A DNA stretch of 64,000 bases from assembly GCA_034096865.1 (NCBI GenBank), contig JAWQFJ010016910.1, positions 61,001 through 125,000 of the forward strand. Reading direction: 5' to 3'. This DNA is from Theodoxus fluviatilis (lineage: Eukaryota > Mollusca > Gastropoda > Cycloneritida > Neritidae). Below the pieces are notes generated by a model. It was not told the DNA's origin, ran no database searches, and saw only the letters and a program-made list of their open reading frames with translations. Position numbers and translations under genes: made by a program. The first letter of the stretch is position 1. Every line of letters begins with the position of its first letter. Shown piece after piece: positions 35,371 through 64,000 of this stretch.

Positions 35371-35607
35371 CTACCTATTGAATACTCGAGCGATACGTAC
35401 AACAAAAAATATCACATCACTCGGAGACGACCATCTATGCAGGCCTACGATAAACACAATGGCAGACCGAGCGACGATACCACTCAATACACAGCCGTAC
35501 CAGAAAAGGACAATTCCAAAAAGAAAAATAGTGAAATAGTACCCTGCACTGGCATTTTGGCCACTTTGTGGAAATCCTGGCATTCCTGGATGGCCTATGG
35601 AATCCAT
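35371..35607 (-). CDS. Possible small membrane protein ORF (78 aa) or first exon
   Basis: The frame starts MDSIGHPGMPGFPQSGQN and contains the hydrophobic run YYFTIFLFGIVLFWYGCVLS, a plausible membrane segment, followed by a weaker second one. A further ATG lies 16 codons upstream in frame. I do not recognise a family. It lies between the BET gene and WDR5 in a region with a few more CpG dinucleotides than its surroundings. It could be a first exon, because GT sites occur inside the frame, or a chance ORF. Confidence 0.3.
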   Translation of the reverse strand: MDSIGHPGMPGFPQSGQNASAGYYFTIFLFGIVLFWYGCVLSGIVARSAIVFIVGLHRWSSPSDVIFFVVRIARVFNR

Positions 35608-35849
35608 TGCTAAATCTCGATTCCAGGAACTTACTCCACCATCAGTTAACAACATTACAAACCACCCACCCTATGCTGTTCCGGATATATTCATCCAGAC
35701 ATGGCGTTTGATTGGTCAAACGCGTCACATGATAGAGATTCTTAGGAAATTACCTCAATTTTGGCATCTATTGAAACTTTCAATTATCACAATATATCAC
35801 GTTCAACAGAATGTTTCAAACCGTGATGGGAAAAATCAAGTTTTATAGT

Positions 35850-36200
35850 AAAATGGCCGAAATACCAGCAACAACACACAACGTCCTCAGCACAATTCTC
35901 AACCCGTCACCATTACGATTGGCACGAGTGCGAAGTCTCATTGGTGCGGGGTCGTCACGTGGTTATTTAGATTTTAAAATTGGTTTGCGGTACTGTTAAA
36001 TAAAACAATACGCTTGACAATCATGTTTTTTTTCTGTGTATATTAATACTACATTGAATTTTTACGATCTTCATCTTTTAATGACCTTTATTATGCGGCA
36101 CTAAGAGGTCGGTCGCGCATGCGTGCTGAGTGGGATGTGTGCTAAGAAGAAATCCTCGCCGCAAGTCGCGTACGAGGGTTGGCTTCATTAACTGGTATAA
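35850..36200. promoter_or_regulatory. Candidate promoter region between the divergent genes
   Basis: This stretch has an inverted CCAAT box (CATTGG), an E-box CACGTG and GCGCATGCG, which is close to the palindromic NRF1 consensus. It has slightly raised CpG density for this AT-rich neighbourhood. It lies upstream of the minus-strand small ORF and of WDR5. There is no direct evidence for a transcription start. Confidence 0.25.
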
Positions 36201-37850
36201 ACAATTACAAGTTTTTTTTATTTGTTCTCTTGGGTTATCAGATGAACTTGGCATATAGCTCACATAATTTTGCTGTACGATTTGGTAATATGAATATCAG
36301 TGCATGCTATCTGTCCTCAGGTTTTTGTGATGGTCGCCGCTTTGAAGCACGTGTTGATTGTTACACTTACTTTCATTACATGCGTATGACAGCTCTTAGC
36401 AAGAAAAAACGACCATTAAACTACTCTACGAAGACACCGTAGTATTATATAAATGCAGAGGAGTGTTGTATAGCTGTTTGAAATGAAGTGATATATCTGA
36501 TCAGGTTCCCGTAACGGCTCGTTTGGTGACGTACTTGGGTGAGCGTCACTGAGAGCGAACAATGACAACAATATAAAATAGCGTCTCTATCTTTCTCTTT
36601 TTCCCTTGCATCATCCAAGCCCTTGAGCGGTGCCGCTATTAGCCAGATACGGTTAGGTCTTGCCAATGGCTATTCAGGGAGTGATGAGTATTCACAATGG
36701 AGATTGTGCATACATGTGTGTGTGCGCGCGCGCTAACACGCAGGCATGTGGCAAAAACTACTACACAGCGATTCCAAATTACATAAAATTGTGCCGAGCT
36801 CATGCATGAATTCCTGCCGTGCAATCGAATACCCTACAATTTTATTGACAAGTCCAGCATGCATGGGTTCCAGCTAATGAGGGGGCACGGAGCTCCTCAG
36901 TCTAACTAATGTTGCACACTTGAAGAAAAAAGCAAGTAAGGCTCGCGACTGTAAAAAGAGTCTCTCAAAACTTTTTCTCATTGTCTGCAGTGCTACACGG
37001 GGAAATATGTTTTGTTGGTTCCACCTTCCTCTGAAGTGAAACAATGAAGTGAATTATTGTTACCATAAGATTTGGAAATAGTGGTTTTCTTGAAATGAGG
37101 GGAAGCCTAGGTATTTTCACTATGCAGTATGCTCCTGTTGAAAAGATGGAAAGCATGTGTGGGGAGGCGGTTCACCTCCTGGCAAAAAAGTAAAGCATTA
37201 AATTCCTCATCCATATCCAGTGAAAATTTCCACCAATCTAGGTGAGACCACACTGAAAGCAACAAGATTGTTGACAGTTTCATTGAACTGTTCCTGTTTG
37301 TTGCTGCCTAACTCAATATGTGAAATGCTTGTCATCAGGATGTTACACATAGTCTTAAGTTAAGAAGGCATTTATGTTGATATTACTAATCATGCATGCC
37401 TCCATCTGTGCCTATGGCCTTTTTTATGCAGTTATTGTTGGTGTTGCTTGGTAGACATTGCATATTAGCTCTGTACAAATTCATACAAGCTGGTATGTCT
37501 TGTATTGCAGTGACAATAAACCATGAAAGCGCAGGTCTCTCACCTGAAATTTAAGGTAGCCTGAACTCGGAGATTAGATAAGTGATTATGTTTAACCCAT
37601 TATGACCTACAGCATGTGAATGAAAACGGCTTCCTAAAACCTGAGGGTTTTTTCCAGAAAAAACACAAAATCGACAACACATAAAAAAAAAAATTCTTCA
37701 CTTCTACACTTCCTAGAAACAAGAAGTACACCACTGTCAAATGCAACGTCTGCGTAGCATCCGGTCTGAAAGGGAGATGTAACGTGCACATAGCATCCGG
37801 TCATAATAGGTTAATCACCTGCTAATTAATTTGTGTCTGATTTTCTGCCC
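36201..37850. other. Unassigned region upstream of WDR5
   Basis: No gene or repeat family recognised. A short (TG)n/(CG)n run (GTGTGTGCGCGCGCGC) lies at 36,718-36,733. A WDR5 5' exon probably lies in this region or slightly left of it but cannot be placed. Confidence 0.5.
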
Positions 37851-37854
37851 TCAA

Positions 37855-39090
37855 TTTCTCCTCCCCATACTGCTCCTCTTTATACTTCTCTTCCTGCTCC
37901 TGCTTCTCTTGCTTCTACTCTGCTTCTCTTGCTTCTAGTCTGCTTTTCTTCCAGCTCCTGCTTTTCTTCCAGCTCCTGCTTTTCTTCCTGCTCCTGCTTC
38001 TAATGCTCCTGCTTCTCTTCCTGTACTTCTCTTTCTGCTCCTGCTGCTCTGCTTGCTCCTGCTGCTCTGCCTGCTTCTGCTTTTCCTCATGCTCCTGCCT
38101 CTCTTGCTTCTATTCTGCTTCTTCTGCTTTTCTTGCTTCTAATCTGCTTATTTTGCTTCTTCTCTGCTTTTCTTGCTTCTCCTCTGCTTTGACCTGCTTC
38201 TCCTCTGCTTCTCTTGCTTCTCATCTGCTTCTCATCTGCTTCTCTTGCTTCTCTGCTTTGACCTGCTTCTCTTCTGCTTCTCTTGCTTCTCATCTGCTTT
38301 TCTTGCTTCTCCTCTGGTTCTCTTGCTTCTTCTCTGCTTCTCTTGCTTCTCCTCTGCTTTTCTTGCTTCTCCTCTGGTTCTCTTGCTTCTTCTCTGCTTC
38401 TCTTGCTTCTCCTCTGCTTTTCTTGCTTCTCCTCTGGTTCTCTTGCTTCTTCTCTGCTTCTCTTGCTTTTTCTCTGCTTTGACCTGCCTCTCCCTCTGCT
38501 CCATTCACTTCTCCACCACTGCCTGTGTCTTCTGTTCATGTTCCTATGTGCTCTTTTACTCCTCCTATCATTTTCTTCCTGTTCATCTTTCTCTTTTTCC
38601 TGTTCCTGATCTGCCCATGAATTCCCATCTGTCAGCCCTTGCCTTTCTTCGTCCTCCATCTTCTTTCCCTTCTTTTTCTCTACCATGTTTTTCTTTTCCA
38701 GTTTGTTCTATATCTTGATCTGCTCATTCTGCTCATTCTGCTCTTTCTTCTCATTCCCCCACCTCTCACTCCTCCTCTCTCTTCACTCTGCCTCTTTTTA
38801 TTCACTTGCTTCTGCTTCCTTTGCTTCTGTTCCCACTTTTCTTCCTCCTCTTCTTCTGCTCTCATTTCAGCTTCTCCTCTTTTTCATGCCTCTTCTGCTT
38901 TGCCCCCCCCCCCCTCTGTTTTCACCCTATCCTCCTCCGCCTTCCCCGCCATCTCCCTCATCCTCCTGCTCCTCTGTTGTTACTGCTGCTGCTCTCTCCT
39001 CCCCTCCCGCTTCAACTCACCCCTACCCCACCCACCTTCACCTCCACCCCACCCACCTCCACCCCACCCCAATCTTATTGACTCTCATTG
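37855..39090. repeat. 1.2-kb polypyrimidine tract with 60-bp tandem units
   Basis: The plus strand is almost pure C/T with G only in TGCTT-type motifs. At 38,280-38,470 a unit of about 60 bp (CTTGCTTCTCCTCTGCTTTT...) is repeated three times. The open frames here on both strands are compositional artefacts. It ends 70 bases before the acceptor of the WDR5 start-codon exon. Confidence 0.9.
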
Positions 39091-39160
39091 TACAGGTATT
39101 CCTCCACCTCCTCCTCCCTTTATGGATGTCAGTCGACATTTTTGTTAATTATCCCTGCAG

Positions 39161-64000
<24,840 letters not shown>

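Overview
The window looks like a marine mollusc nuclear genome, probably a gastropod. It has long introns, very many dispersed and tandem repeats, and short retroposons with (ATCC)n tails whose body resembles repeats I recall from gastropod genomes. There are no operons and no bacterial features. Species cannot be named from the sequence alone.

Two conserved chromatin genes lie head to head. On the minus strand a BET-family double-bromodomain gene (BRD2/3/4, fly fs(1)h type) runs from about 32.5 kb down to at least 5.46 kb. I could place eleven coding exons, in phase, covering bromodomain 1, the linker, the conserved nuclear-localisation block, bromodomain 2, the acidic serine region and the first residues of the ET domain. 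The rest of the ET domain lies off the left edge. On the plus strand WDR5 starts at 39,170 and runs off the right edge. Eleven coding exons give 278 in-frame codons that follow human WDR5 closely, and only the last blade or so of the propeller is missing. The two products act in related steps: WDR5 is the scaffold of SET1/MLL H3K4 methyltransferases and BET proteins read acetylated histones. The space between them (about 32.5-39.1 kb) should hold 5' exons and promoters, but I can only point to weak candidates there.

Almost everything else is repeat. A family of about 830 bp, rich in the nuclear-receptor-like motif TCAAGGTCA, occurs eight times in introns of both genes (6.2, 12.0, 16.5, 22.6, 26.5, 30.3, 56.8 and 59.0 kb). 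Several copies have been hit by other transposons, so intact copies act as empty-site controls. These show a Tigger/pogo element at a TA, a small CAGACCTG element with a 6-bp duplication, and two near-identical 2-kb TTAA elements. Also present are a BED-finger hAT-like element (15.3-18.75 kb), two internally deleted Mutator-like-domain elements with TTAA sites, one older diverged relative, several foldback or MITE elements, and at least twelve minisatellite blocks.

The most unusual pattern is in WDR5. Tandem arrays have formed across its splice junctions: 22 copies of the exon 5 donor junction, about six degenerate copies of the exon 2 donor junction, three decoy copies of the exon 5 acceptor region, and a duplicated fragment of exon 9. 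Many long open frames in the window (for example 40.1-41.5, 56.2-56.8 and 61.9-62.5 kb) are artefacts of minisatellite units whose length is a multiple of three.
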